Shown here: positions 1-8,076 of the stretch, piece by piece
Numbering within the stretch: position 1 is the stretch's first letter
Layout: each line of letters starts with the position of its first letter
Assembly: GCF_016793485.1 (NCBI RefSeq)
Contig: NZ_JAEULZ010000037.1
Coordinates: forward strand, 1 to 64,000
Direction of reading: 5' to 3'
DNA from: Mesorhizobium sp.
Lineage (GTDB): Bacteria > Pseudomonadota > Alphaproteobacteria > Rhizobiales > Rhizobiaceae
DNA: 64,000 nt
Made by a program: the position numbers and the translations under genes
The notes under the pieces: model-generated
Database searches by the model: none
Told to the model about the DNA's origin: nothing
The model's input: the letters and a program-made list of their open reading frames with translations, nothing else

Positions 1-83
1 AACATGATAGCTCAAGCCGGCGAGCTGCGAGCTTCCGGGCAAATGCAGTTAATTTGAGAATCGAACAGTCGAGATTCTCACGA

Positions 84-314
84 TTAAGTGCCCAACCCGG
101 ACAAAACCGCTGCATTCTTGCATTTAAGTGCCAAGCGACAGATGCCGGTTCTGGTACCCGAACAGCGGGCTGCCGGGATCCGCCAGCTGCCATCCCGCCG
201 CGGGCGAAGCAGCAGCACTTCCAGCGTTCCGTCGCCGCTCATGCGCCAAGGCAGCGCGGCATGTTCCTTCAGGATGTCGTCAGACACGACGGTGCCGCCG
301 ATCAGCTGCATCAT
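84..314 (-). pseudogene. NUDIX hydrolase-like N-terminal remnant
   Basis: A start pair ATG-ATG with GAGGG upstream opens a frame whose first 55 residues read like the first strands of a small rhizobial NUDIX protein (ALPWRMSGDGTLEVLLLRPR, then GSWRIP). The characteristic NUDIX box (GX5EX7REUXEEXGU) should follow within about 15 residues, but the frame runs into unrelated residues and stops. I read this as the 5' end of a truncated gene. The resemblance rests on one block only and could be chance, so this is a weak call. Confidence 0.35.
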
Positions 315-995
315 GACAGCCCTCCCATATCCAACTGAATGACGCGCGAAAGCGCAGGCATCCGGAACGGCCCCGGGGAGTGAGGCACAGGGGTCAGACA
401 CCAGGGACAGCGGCTGGCGGACCGCGGGAGATTTCGGTTGCAGGGACGGCAGACCAGCCGTGAACGGGGGGTTCTCAATGTACGCTCCATCGATGCGGCG
501 ATTGGCGCCGCAGGGGTAGACCGCATGTTTCGTAGAGATTTCCCGGAGCAGAATCAGGTGCGGAATTCAGGGTGAGGAAGCCTGCTCCGAGGGCGGATGC
601 GTCCGTTCCCGGCAAGCCTCGAAACCTTGATGAAAGTGTCCATGCACATGGCTATTAGATAGGGCTTCTCGACTTGCTTTCCGAGGCGACATTATGCCGC
701 CAAAGCGATGACCGGCATTGCTGGAGTTATACTGATGTGCCTGCTTTCTGGCCGAACCGGACGGACCGCAGCTGTCTATCATCGACTTCATTGGGAAGCG
801 GCCTACTGTCGGCGCCTGTTTTCTCCACGGACCTACGCATGAGAGAGGCCACGGCCCTGAATCGAAACTGGTCGCTGCCACGTTGCAGCGAATCTTGCGA
901 CGAGGAGTTCCACCGCCACCGGGCCCCACGCCGCCCTTGCAACCGAAGAGCCGCAGGAGAAGATTGGCCGCCACGAAAAACCGAAGGAGGATGGC
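315..995. other. Intergenic stretch, nothing recognised
   Basis: Open frames here translate into Arg/Ser/Pro-rich sequence with no domain-like blocks, no good ribosome binding site and no clear hairpin terminator. A strong ribosome binding site (AAGGAGG at 984-990) belongs to the next gene. Confidence 0.5.
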
Positions 996-1295
996 ATGAT
1001 AACTGGGTCGCAGTGCCGGGCGGCAAGAGCGCTAGTCGAGATCACCCGCGGGAAGCTCACGATCCGCTCCGGAATCGACGAAACCGTAATTCACGACTTC
1101 GAACGAAAGCTCGACAAGTCGGATGGAGTCACCATCAAGGCGCTCCAGGCAGCGTTGGAGGAACTCGGCGCCGTGTTCATCGACGAGAATGGCGGGGGCA
1201 TCGGCGTGCGGCTGAAGTTCACCGAATCTGAAGCGAAACGGATCGCACGCTTGGAGGGCGAAGGAGGGATCGTCGCGAACGACCGGGTGCCCTGA
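996..1295 (+). CDS. Small XRE-like regulator, paralogue A
   Basis: A 99-residue protein beginning MITGSQCRAARALVE. Its first 65 residues look like the compact helix-turn-helix proteins of rhizobia annotated as XRE-family regulators (RAARALVE, then VIHDFERKL, then LQAALEELGAVF). The tail has the block GGIGVRLKF followed by LEGEGG. Start chosen for AAGGAGG at 984-990. A second copy with the same blocks lies at 6518-6817. DNA binding is inferred from family resemblance. Neither target nor partner is visible; it stands alone, with a tiny membrane protein gene on the opposite strand downstream. Confidence 0.7.
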   Translation: MITGSQCRAARALVEITRGKLTIRSGIDETVIHDFERKLDKSDGVTIKALQAALEELGAVFIDENGGGIGVRLKFTESEAKRIARLEGEGGIVANDRVP

Positions 1296-1651
1296 TGCAT
1301 CTGGATGCGCGATCCGCACCGCACGCGCGCCAAGCCCTCATGCGACCACCACGCCGTGCTAGACTGCGTGGCCTGTGCCTGTGCGAATCCGCGATCGTGC
1401 CTTTCCCCCGACCCAGGCCTCGGTCGGCGTAGCCGACTCGCGCATGCGTTCCGATAACTGGGCCTGCCGCGAAATCGAACCGCATTGTCGGGGCCGTGCC
1501 GGAGCAGGCCGTTACATGCGGCGTTCAGGATGGCCGTCGCCCGCTCCGGCACGGCTCACGACAGAGCCTGGACATCCTGATCTCCTTGCACAGCGCGAGC
1601 TCAACCAGGCCGCCCCTCGCGATGGCGCGCCGTCGCGAGAGGCTTGTCTCT
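1296..1651. other. Intergenic stretch, nothing recognised
   Basis: No convincing gene, RNA or repeat was seen. Translations on both strands are low-complexity Arg/Ala/Pro sequence typical of unused frames in GC-rich DNA. Confidence 0.45.
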
Positions 1652-1726
1652 TCAGATCACAAGGAACGCGATGATCATCATGCCGAGGAGTCCTACGGCC
1701 ACGATCGTACTGGTGGTCAAGTCCAT
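1652..1726 (-). CDS. 24-residue single-span membrane protein
   Basis: A very short gene with a strong ribosome binding site (GAAGGAGG seven bases before ATG). It encodes 24 residues: a short polar start (MDLTTST) followed by one hydrophobic helix ending in AFLVI. No family is recognised. The signal is the combination of a good Shine-Dalgarno sequence, a clean hydrophobic helix and a proper stop. The DUF1127 gene ends only 11 bases upstream on the same strand, so the two are probably cotranscribed. The product would sit in the inner membrane; its role is unknown. Confidence 0.55.
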   Translation of the reverse strand: MDLTTSTIVAVGLLGMMIIAFLVI

Positions 1727-1737
1727 TACTGCCTCCT

Positions 1738-2028
1738 TCACTGCATCCTAGCCGCCGTCAGGAGCCGGTCGGCATGCGTCGATATCCGGGCATCCCGTGT
1801 CGAGGTTTCGATGTTCGAGGGGACGAGCCCTGCCACGACACGGGGGATGTCGTTCCGCGAGATGCCGATGTCTTCGAGCTGTAGGTCGTCGAGACGATGG
1901 AGCGCTGCTGCCGCCTGGCCGCGGTGCCAACGCTGCGTCGCGCGGGAGATGAGATCCGCGACTGTCGCACGCAAACCCGCGCGACGGTTTGATGCTGGAT
2001 GGGTTCCTGATCGCTTGAATTGGGACAT
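1738..2028 (-). CDS. DUF1127 (YjiS-like) protein
   Basis: A 96-residue protein starting MSQFKRSG. The C-terminal half carries the DUF1127 signature: a basic region (AALHRLDDLQLEDIGISRND) followed by IPRVVAG. DUF1127 proteins of alphaproteobacteria are small Arg-rich proteins; some bind RNA or affect phosphate and carbon physiology, but the role here cannot be stated. An upstream in-frame ATG at 2046 is possible; ATG 2028 was preferred for the GGAG about ten bases before it. The gene is followed at once by the 24-residue membrane protein. Confidence 0.75.
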   Translation of the reverse strand: MSQFKRSGTHPASNRRAGLRATVADLISRATQRWHRGQAAAALHRLDDLQLEDIGISRNDIPRVVAGLVPSNIETSTRDARISTHADRLLTAARMQ

Positions 2029-2569
2029 GATTGCCGCTCCGTTCAAAAAGTTGATCGAGCCGCGCGCGCAGGAATGCGAAGGCGGCGTGCATTGCGACGG
2101 GTGCGTTCACGGGAGGAACGCGCCATCGCGATATGCTCTGATTGTCTTCTTGGAATCCCCGAGGCGGCGAACGCGTGCGTTCGAGCCGCTCGGGGCTAGG
2201 AGCGGGTCAGGGATGGCGCTAGAAAAGCAAACCAGTTATTTTTTTGACGGAAGTTCAACATATCAAATATATAGTAAATTCTGCGAGATATTTCAATAGA
2301 CAAAGATCCACTGCGGCCTTGCGTCGCTGGTTGCCTTTGCTCGATTATATTTGACTTTGCTATTTAACTGGTCATGATGTGAGCCATGACTAGAATTCCT
2401 TCATACGGACTCCCCTTCCGTAGGCGGCCCCAAGCAGGCTTGTAGCCCTGGTCCGCGGCGAACGCCCAGGACCAGGGCTGCCCTTTCCATAGAACGAAAC
2501 ATTCCCGCCGGGGGCTCGAGCGTTCCGACGCGGCCCAGGCGCTGGGACATTGTAAGAAGGAATTCCGAA
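2029..2569. other. Intergenic stretch with an AT-rich patch
   Basis: Bases 2220-2390 are much richer in A and T than the surroundings (runs of T, repeated ATAT), in contrast to the GC-rich genes on both sides. No open frame in it looks real. The patch could be a promoter region for the small gene at 2570 or a scar of DNA from a different source. An imperfect repeat of CCTGGTCC/GGACCAGG type lies near 2445-2480. Confidence 0.4.
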
Positions 2570-2692
2570 ATGGCGACGAGAAGAGGCAACCGCGAAGTCC
2601 GAAAGCCTAAGCAACCCAAGGAGAAAAAGGGTCAGGCTGCGTCGACAGTGTCGGCGATCGCCGCGCCGAAACTTGGAGCAAAGCGGCGTTAG
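2570..2692 (+). CDS. 40-residue basic protein
   Basis: A short gene with AAGGA nine bases before ATG. The 40-residue product starts MATRRGNREVRKPKQPKEKK, turns Ala/Ser-rich and ends KLGAKRR. It resembles the small, strongly basic conserved hypothetical proteins of rhizobia that begin MAT-(K/R)-GNREVRKPKQ. No enzymatic domain can fit; nucleic-acid or ribosome association is a guess from charge alone. It stands alone, convergent with the TauE-type gene. Confidence 0.6.
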   Translation: MATRRGNREVRKPKQPKEKKGQAASTVSAIAAPKLGAKRR

Positions 2693-2782
2693 CGTTTCGG
2701 AACGGGCAGGGCCGCGCCAATACGGCCCTGCCGCGCCTCCAAAGTCTTCGGATCGTGGTCCGGCGACATGCCGTCAGCCGGT

Positions 2783-3529
2783 TCATGCCACGAGCCTCCA
2801 GAAGAAAACGGTACTCATCGTGACGCCGACCGCGATGACCCCTGCTCTCACCATCCACGCCGGAAGGGCTCTTGCGACAGGGGCGCCGACATAGCCGCCC
2901 ATCGTGGCCGCCGCCATCATCAGGGCCGCCTGGGGCCATGCGACGATGCCCGCCGCCGCGAAGGTGGCGACTGAAATCGCGGAAAGCACGAAGGACAGCG
3001 CGTTCTTCAGCCCGTTCATCACGTTGATGTCGCGCATACCCCACAGGGAGAAAAGCGCCAGCAGGACGATCCCCAGTCCGCCGTTGAAGTAGCCGCCGTA
3101 GACGGAGACGAGCAGCGTGCCCCAAGGTCCCTCCGCCTTGCCGAAGCTGTGCCGGCTGGCCCAGCCCTGGATGCGGGGACCGAACGCGAATGCGACGGTC
3201 GCGAGCATCAGCAGGAACGGCACGACGAACGCGAAGGCTTCGTTGGAGGAGACGAGAAGGAGCAGGGAGCCGGTGAGTCCTCCTATCGCCGTGAAGGCTA
3301 CGATGCGCAGGAGACGCGGCAAATCGAACGCCTCGATCTCCTTGCGAAAGCCGATCGCTCCTCCGAGGTAGCCCGGGAACACCGCGACCGCGCTGGTCGC
3401 ATTCGCGGCAACAAGCGGTACGCCCGTATAGACGAGCGCAGGGAATGTCAGGAACGTCCCTCCGCCCGCGATCGTGTTCAGCATCCCGGCGAAGAAGGCC
3501 GCCACGGCGAGGACAAGGTATTCGGTCAT
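2783..3529 (-). CDS. TauE/SafE-family anion exporter
   Basis: A 248-residue integral membrane protein with seven to eight predicted helices and the family's Gly-rich first loop (TIAGGGTFLTFPALV, residues about 19-33), plus the second-half repeat GGYFNGGLG. TauE/SafE (formerly DUF81) proteins export sulfite, sulfoacetate or related organosulfur anions; substrate cannot be read from sequence. Length is normal and the frame is clean. It lies 27 bases downstream of the GreA/B-C-domain gene on the same strand and may share its transcript. Confidence 0.85.
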   Translation of the reverse strand: MTEYLVLAVAAFFAGMLNTIAGGGTFLTFPALVYTGVPLVAANATSAVAVFPGYLGGAIGFRKEIEAFDLPRLLRIVAFTAIGGLTGSLLLLVSSNEAFAFVVPFLLMLATVAFAFGPRIQGWASRHSFGKAEGPWGTLLVSVYGGYFNGGLGIVLLALFSLWGMRDINVMNGLKNALSFVLSAISVATFAAAGIVAWPQAALMMAAATMGGYVGAPVARALPAWMVRAGVIAVGVTMSTVFFWRLVA

Positions 3530-3556
3530 TCGTTTCTCCTGCGCCGCGGCGGACGT

Positions 3557-4096
3557 TCAGGCGGCCGACGGGCCGGGATCGTCGAAGCCGTCATGGGCGA
3601 CCGGCACGAGGCGGGGCTGGTCGTAGAACGCTCCCTGGATCACGCGGAGGCTGGGCTTGCCGAAGGTCGGCGTGCCGGGCCGTTCCAGCGCCTCCTTCTC
3701 GCGCCGCGCGGCTTCGGGCTGGTAGTGAACCTCGTGGAGCACGATCCGTTCCTCCTCGCCATCGCCGTTGCGCAGGGCGAATCCCTGGCCCTCAGAGAGG
3801 CCCAGCAGCGCCAGTCCGCGCGCCGTCGTGATCGGCAGATACATGCCGATCGGCGACGTCATCCGGTCATGCGAGATGATGCGCGTGTCGGGATCGCGGC
3901 CGTCGACGCTGAAGGTCACCCGGCTGCTGAGGGTGGCGACGTTGACGGGGATGTCGTCGCGGAACATCACCGTCGCCGCCTCGATCTTCCGCTTGAGGAT
4001 CGGCGCGAGCGGATCGTCCTGGCCGAGGCAGCGGTCACGCATCACCTCAAGGATCGTGAAGTCCTTCGTCGTCAGGAAGCAGGTTTCTCTCGTCAT
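3557..4096 (-). CDS. GreA/GreB C-domain (Rnk-like) protein
   Basis: A 179-residue protein with a core (residues about 40-130) resembling the FKBP-like C-terminal domain of GreA/GreB and Rnk (MYLPITTARGLALLGLSEGQ). It lacks the long N-terminal coiled coil needed to reach the RNA polymerase active site, so like Rnk it may bind polymerase without stimulating transcript cleavage. The N-terminus (MTRETCFLTTKDFTILEVM) is typical of this subgroup. A second member lies just upstream at 4243-4695; the two proteins are divergent, not recent duplicates. Confidence 0.75.
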   Translation of the reverse strand: MTRETCFLTTKDFTILEVMRDRCLGQDDPLAPILKRKIEAATVMFRDDIPVNVATLSSRVTFSVDGRDPDTRIISHDRMTSPIGMYLPITTARGLALLGLSEGQGFALRNGDGEEERIVLHEVHYQPEAARREKEALERPGTPTFGKPSLRVIQGAFYDQPRLVPVAHDGFDDPGPSAA

Positions 4097-4242
4097 AGCA
4101 GTTCTCCATCGCTCGGCTTGGAGCGGTTACGTTGTGGCGCACTGGAGAATCCCCTGGGCCGCACTGGCGCGGCGCAGGGGCAGCTATCCTGCGATGAGGC
4201 AGCCCCCGAAGAGCGAGAGGCGGCAGGGCGGGCGGATTTCGG

Positions 4243-4695
4243 TCATGACGCGGCGCGCAGTTCCGCCGTCGGCGTTACTGATGCTGCCTGTGACCCGGGA
4301 GCGTCGACGGATTCAACCGTCAGTCGATGGGTGCGTCCGTCGCGCGCGGTCCAGTCGATGGACTGGCCAGCGGCGAGTCCGATCAGCGCGACGCCGATCG
4401 GCGTGAGGATCGACACCTTGCCTTCGGCGATGTCCGCCTCTCCCGGAAATACGAGCGTGACACGCCGGTCCTCGCCGAGATCGCTGGTGAAGCGCAGCGA
4501 AGACCCCATGCGGACGACGTCCGCGGCGAGCCGTCCGTCGTCGACGACCTTGGCGCGATCGAGTTCGGCAAGCAGTTCTTCCGCCACTGCGGGATTCCGG
4601 TCGGCGAAGGATTCGGCCAGCCGCCAGAGCCGCTCGCTGTCGGTGCGGGTAACGGTGATCGCAGGTTTGCGGTTCTTCTTGTTTACCTGAGCCAT
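4243..4695 (-). CDS. rnk: Rnk, regulator of nucleoside diphosphate kinase
   Basis: A 150-residue protein starting MAQVNKKNRKPAITVTRTD. It has a short N-terminal helical segment (SERLWRLAESF, AEELLAELDRAKVV) followed by the GreA/B-like FKBP fold with the block ILTPIGVALIGLAAGQSIDW. The family binds RNA polymerase; in Escherichia coli Rnk affects NDP kinase levels. An in-frame extension runs to 4953 but is Arg/Ser/Pro-rich and non-conserved, so ATG 4695 is preferred. It is the first gene of a probable minus-strand run with 3557-4096 and the TauE-type exporter. Confidence 0.8.
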   Translation of the reverse strand: MAQVNKKNRKPAITVTRTDSERLWRLAESFADRNPAVAEELLAELDRAKVVDDGRLAADVVRMGSSLRFTSDLGEDRRVTLVFPGEADIAEGKVSILTPIGVALIGLAAGQSIDWTARDGRTHRLTVESVDAPGSQAASVTPTAELRAAS

Positions 4696-4993
4696 GGTTC
4701 TCGGCCCTCTCGTGACTGTGGTCCGCGCGCACGTGATCGACGTGGCGCTGGCGCTTGCTGAGATTGTGATTTGCCGCTGTTTGAGACCGACTTCCACAAC
4801 AGCGGGAAACCGGCCTATGCCCCGCGGCCGGGGCGCGACGCGACCTGGCCGGGGGTCAGATGCCCGCGATGGGGCACACCCTGACGAACGTAAGGAGGTG
4901 GCGGTCGATGCTGCACATGCTCCAGACGTGGGCCTTTGCGGCTGGAAAGTCAAGCCAAGGGAACCGCGCTGACGTTTCGAGCGGACGAGCCGG

Positions 4994-5077
4994 TCAGGCT
5001 GTTCTTCGGATCACCCGCACGACAGACCACGCGATCAAGGCGACTCCGATCAGGAACGGTCCCCAGGCGATCAGCAT
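4994..5077 (-). CDS. Possible 27-residue membrane peptide
   Basis: A frame of 27 residues (MLIAWGPFLIGVALIAWSVV, then RVIRRTA): a hydrophobic helix with a basic tail. The frame is open further upstream without a start, reading GVYGCFHNQLAP before the Met. This block faintly resembles the first membrane segment of FtsH-type proteins, so it may be the stump of a longer gene instead of a true small gene. There is no clear ribosome binding site. Low confidence. Confidence 0.25.
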   Translation of the reverse strand: MLIAWGPFLIGVALIAWSVVRVIRRTA

Positions 5078-5249
5078 AGGCGCCAGCTGATTGTGGAAAC
5101 ATCCGTAAACCCCGATGTAGTCCGGACCGGGGTGTCGTTCGGAAAGTTATAGGGGCGCGTGTAGAAGCCTTTCGCCGAGAGGAGCACGCCTTGCCAACCG
5201 GTCGCTCGCTAGCGGACAGCCCGCAAGGTCTACAGGACGAGCGATGACG

Positions 5250-5349
5250 CGAGAGCCGACGTGTTAGATTACATCGAGCGCGGCGACGGCACTCAACACT
5301 GGGCTATATGAGCCCCGTCGAGTTCGAGGAGCAAGCTATGCTAGCTTAA
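5250..5349 (+). mobile_element. IS3-family transposase C-terminal remnant
   Basis: Two adjacent frames read ADVLDYIERGDG and then RHSTLGYMSPVEFEEQAM followed by LA and TAA at 5347-5349. DYIE...RRHSTLGYMSP is the hallmark end of IS3-type integrase-like OrfB proteins. The Phe-Tyr-Asn/Arg stretch between the blocks is damaged by an indel. Nothing else of the element, and no terminal inverted repeat, is visible. It marks an old insertion, directly abutting other gene fragments at 5341-5651. Confidence 0.65.
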
Positions 5350-5550
5350 CCTCGTGTCCGAAAAACCGGCAGCAGCCCAGGGCGCGTCTGTCAGGCTAGG
5401 GGCAGTCCAGGCTGCGCTTGCCGCTGCGCCGATCGCGTCAATCGACTGGTTTGCGAAGGAGAAGATGATGTCACCGGGCTGCACCAACTTCATGTTCGAC
5501 CAGTGCGTGAACACGATACCGCCGGACCGGCTCTTCGGAGCCCAAAGATA
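5341..5550 (-). pseudogene. HNH-enzyme N-terminal (EVE/PUA-like) fragment
   Basis: The minus-strand frame reads YLWAPKSRSGG, then FTHWSNM and VQPGDIIFSFANQSIDAIG. This resembles the N-terminal domain of some HNH restriction-type endonucleases, which read W-x-x-M-K-x-V-x-PGDIIFS and x-AIG. The frame ends soon after (GFSDTRLS) without any HNH domain. Its left end overlaps the IS3 remnant, and its right end fuses at 5548-5550 to a different gene fragment. No functional start is present. Confidence 0.45.
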
Positions 5551-5651
5551 TGGGCGATCTGCGGGTCGCCGGGCTTGTCCTGCGCCTAGGCCGGGACGGT
5601 TACGGCGAGGCACAGACCGGCCAGCGCCGCGAGCAATGATCTTGCGGACAT
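5548..5651 (-). pseudogene. DUF4142 protein N-terminal fragment
   Basis: Starting from ATG 5651 the frame gives a signal peptide (MSARSLLAALAGLCLAVTVP), a TAG stop exactly at the expected cleavage region, then AQDKPGDPQIAHI. The last block matches the start of mature DUF4142 proteins, small periplasmic helical proteins often found next to ECF sigma genes in rhizobia. The rest of the gene is lost and the frame runs into the HNH-enzyme fragment. Nonsense mutation plus truncation make this a clear pseudogene. Confidence 0.55.
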
Positions 5652-5741
5652 GGATATCTCCTATTTCCGGCGACGCAGCCGCCAGTTCCATTTCTGCAAC
5701 GTCGATTGGATGCCGCGCCGGGAAATGCGTTCCCGAGAAAA

Positions 5742-6446
5742 TCAGTCGGCCAGATCGAGCCGCTTCAGAACGGCGAGCGTCAATCGTTTGCAGCGACGGC
5801 CCGCGAGGGGGAATGCGTCCGAGGGGTATCGGACCGATCCTCGCGTCAAGCTCCTTGCGCAGAAGCGAACGGGCGCGGTGCAGGGGCGTCTTCACTGTTT
5901 GCGGTTGCTGGTCGAGCAATTGCGCCGTTTCGTCCACACTCATCGCTTGGATCACCTTGGCGCAGAAGACGGTGCGGAAGGCTTCGGGAAGCTTGTCGGC
6001 CGCTTCCTCGACCAGTTTCAGGATCTGACGCTGTGCCAGCGTCCGCTCCGGATCGCTGCCGTCCGGGTTAAAGGGAAACGGGATGATCTCGGCAGCCTCG
6101 ACGGGTAGCGCCATGGCGCCCCCTGCGACGCGCCGCCTCTTTCGCAGCCGGCCGAGCGCAGCATTGACGGGAATGCGCGATAGCCAAGTCGTCAGGCTGG
6201 AGTCGCCCTGGAAATCTGCGAGGTAGGCAAAGGCCAGCATTCGGCCTCCTGCACGACGTCTTCAGCTTCTGCATCGTCACGGACGATGGCGCGCGCAAGG
6301 CGGTAAAGCCTCTGGTTGTTCCGCTTCATGATCGCGCGAAACGCATGGCCGTCTCGCGCGAGCGCCCGTGACACCAGATCGATGTCGTCGGTGTCCGATG
6401 CGGCGATCCGGGCATGGTTGCCGGCATGGCCTCCTCCCTGGCCCAT
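5742..6446 (-). pseudogene. Frameshifted ECF sigma factor
   Basis: Three reading frames together spell an RpoE-like ECF sigma factor. Region 2 is GHAFRAIMKRNNQRLYRLAR...EDVVQEA in frame one. After a one-base loss near 6240 the second frame continues LAFAYLADFQGDSSLTTWLS and carries region 4 (PEAFRTVFCAKVIQAMSVDE...TVKTPLHRARSLLRKEL). Near 5850 the frame shifts again to DAFPLAGRRCKRLTLAVLKR and stops at 5742-5744. In this family the gene often precedes a DUF4142 gene, whose remnant lies just downstream. Decay is more likely than sequencing error because two separate shifts are needed. Confidence 0.8.
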
Positions 6447-6517
6447 TGGATGAAACTTGCACGGAAAGGTTCCCGGCCGCATCCTGATTGCGCAGCATGA
6501 AGGAGACGATGTCGATC

Positions 6518-6817
6518 ATGATAACAGGCCCACAGTGCCGCGCCGCGCGTGCATTGGTCGAGTGGACGCGGGAATTTCTGGCGCGCAAGGCAGATGTCGA
6601 TGTCGCCGCGATCGAAGCGTTCGAGCGCAAGCTCGGCAAACCAACCAGCGATGACCGGCGCAAGCTCGAACAGGCGCTCATGGATGGAGGCGCGGTCTTC
6701 ATCGCCGAGAACGGAGGTGGTGTCGGTGTCCGGCTAAAATTCAGCCCTGCCGATGTGCGCCGGATCGCCACCCTCGAAGGCGAAGGCGGAACGGTGGCCA
6801 TGGACGACGTGCCTTGA
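6518..6817 (+). CDS. Small XRE-like regulator, paralogue B
   Basis: The product begins MITGPQCRAARALVEWTREF and shares all main blocks with the protein at 996-1295 (AARALVE, FERKLGK, GGAVFIAENGGGVGVRLKF, LEGEGGTVA). ATG 6518 matches the paralogue's start; ATG 6509 (adding MSI) is the alternative. AGGAG at 6501-6505 gives 12 bases of spacing to 6518 and 3 to 6509. The next gene starts with TTG inside this gene's stop codon (TTGA), so the two are probably translationally coupled. Function as a DNA-binding regulator is inferred. Confidence 0.65.
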   Translation: MITGPQCRAARALVEWTREFLARKADVDVAAIEAFERKLGKPTSDDRRKLEQALMDGGAVFIAENGGGVGVRLKFSPADVRRIATLEGEGGTVAMDDVP

Positions 6818-7101
6818 ACAGCCCGGCCAAGCGAACCCGCAGGACCGCTGTCGTCGCGGCTCCCGCCTCGTCAAACGCACCGTCGTCGGCGACATGGTAT
6901 GATCTTTCGGAAGAAGAGCGGACGGCGCTCAGACGCTTGAACCGTGGACCCTATCCCGCTCTCACGCAAGCCATGGGGCAACGGCTGATTGACCTCGGCC
7001 TTGCAGTCTCGAGGGCAGACGGCGTCGGCATCAGCCGGACCGGACGCGAACTGGTCATCAATACCCTGCTCGAGGCCCGGCACGAAGACAAGGAACGATA
7101 G
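6814..7101 (+). CDS. Hypothetical protein coupled to XRE-like gene
   Basis: A 95-residue protein with a Ser/Ala-rich N-terminus and a likely small winged-helix core: WYDLSEEERTALRRLNRG, then QRLIDLGLAVSRADGVGIS and TGRELVINTL. The layout (helix, then a LIDLGL recognition-like helix, then a hairpin with TGRE) looks like a MarR/ArsR-type wing, but no family is recognised. The TTG start overlaps the previous stop codon by four bases. It is convergent with the LysR gene. Confidence 0.55.
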   Translation: MNSPAKRTRRTAVVAAPASSNAPSSATWYDLSEEERTALRRLNRGPYPALTQAMGQRLIDLGLAVSRADGVGISRTGRELVINTLLEARHEDKER

Positions 7102-7116
7102 TGCATTTGCGGCGCC

Positions 7117-7968
7117 TCACCGCCCGCCCGGCACCACTTCTTTCAGGCCGCGCAAGGCCTCCCGCACGTCACTGCGCGCTTCCGCGGATTCCGGATAGAC
7201 CGCATAGGCCGGGTAGGTGAATTCCGGCGCTCCCTCAACACGCTCCAACTCCCCCTTCGCGATATGCGGTGCCGCGGCTCCTTTTCTGAAATAGCCCATG
7301 CCGCCCGCGCGCAATACGTAATTCAGGCCCAGCGGCCCCAGCCCGACCATGAGCCCCGGCTCGCCGAAAGCGGCAGGACCGAGCCCCCGAGGCGCGGCGA
7401 ATTGTGGACCCCAGTCGACGTGGACATAGTCGGGATCCTCGACCTGCCCCGCGGCAGGCGGTGTTCGCACGAGGACCAGTTCCTCTTCCTCGACGAGTTC
7501 GACCTTGAACCCGGGCAGGAGCATCGGCGCGTAGAGAACCGCAATATCAAGCACGCCAGTGCGAAGCTGCTCGATAAGTTGGTCGGGCACACCGACATTG
7601 GCGTGGATTGCGATCCCGGGCTGGTTCTTCTTCATCCAGACGAGCCACTCGAGCAATAGCGGGTTCCACAGGCTGAGCTCGCCGCCCAGCGCGACGACGC
7701 TGGTCCGGCCCGGCGGAATCCTGAGCTGCTGCCTGGCGCGCTCCCAAACCTGCAGGAAGGACTGCGCGAACCGTTCGAACTCCCGCCCGGCGGCGGTCAA
7801 GACCGCGCCGTTGCGGTTGCGCACGAACAGCTGTCGGCCGAGTTCGTCTTCGAGCGTGCGGATGCGCGCGCTCACCGTGGTCTGGGTGACGTGCAGCCGA
7901 TCGGCAGCCTTGAGGAAGCTTCCTGTATGGACGATTTCCAGAAAAGTCCTGGCTCGGTCAATATCCAT
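7117..7968 (-). CDS. LysR-type transcriptional regulator
   Basis: A 283-residue LTTR. The N-terminal helix-turn-helix (residues 1-60) reads MDIDRARTFLEIVHTGSFLK, then AADRLHVTQTTVSARIRTLE and LGRQLFVRN. The effector-binding domain follows (LDIAVLYAP is the typical first hinge strand). The start was moved to ATG 7968 because MDIDRARTFLEIV is the canonical LTTR start; a 12-residue upstream extension is unlikely. It diverges from the 5-formyl-THF cyclo-ligase-family gene 108 bases away, the usual arrangement for an LTTR and its target, although it could act elsewhere. Confidence 0.85.
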   Translation of the reverse strand: MDIDRARTFLEIVHTGSFLKAADRLHVTQTTVSARIRTLEDELGRQLFVRNRNGAVLTAAGREFERFAQSFLQVWERARQQLRIPPGRTSVVALGGELSLWNPLLLEWLVWMKKNQPGIAIHANVGVPDQLIEQLRTGVLDIAVLYAPMLLPGFKVELVEEEELVLVRTPPAAGQVEDPDYVHVDWGPQFAAPRGLGPAAFGEPGLMVGLGPLGLNYVLRAGGMGYFRKGAAAPHIAKGELERVEGAPEFTYPAYAVYPESAEARSDVREALRGLKEVVPGGR

Positions 7969-8076
7969 GTCTCGCCTCGTTGAATGCAAAATTATTGCAC
8001 TCATAGCGCATTTAATTCCGTTTGCCTTTACCCTTTAAGGCGAGCAGCGTGGGCATGAGAAACGCCGGAACCCAAC

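Noticed and set aside
3149-4690. 513-residue plus-strand frame over the TauE and Rnk genes
   Set aside because: Arg/Glu/Gly-rich shadow of three well supported minus-strand genes; no domain blocks.
4994-5077. Intact FtsH-type protein
   Set aside because: Only a single hydrophobic segment resembles FtsH; no AAA or protease domain follows, so it is listed only as a low-confidence peptide.
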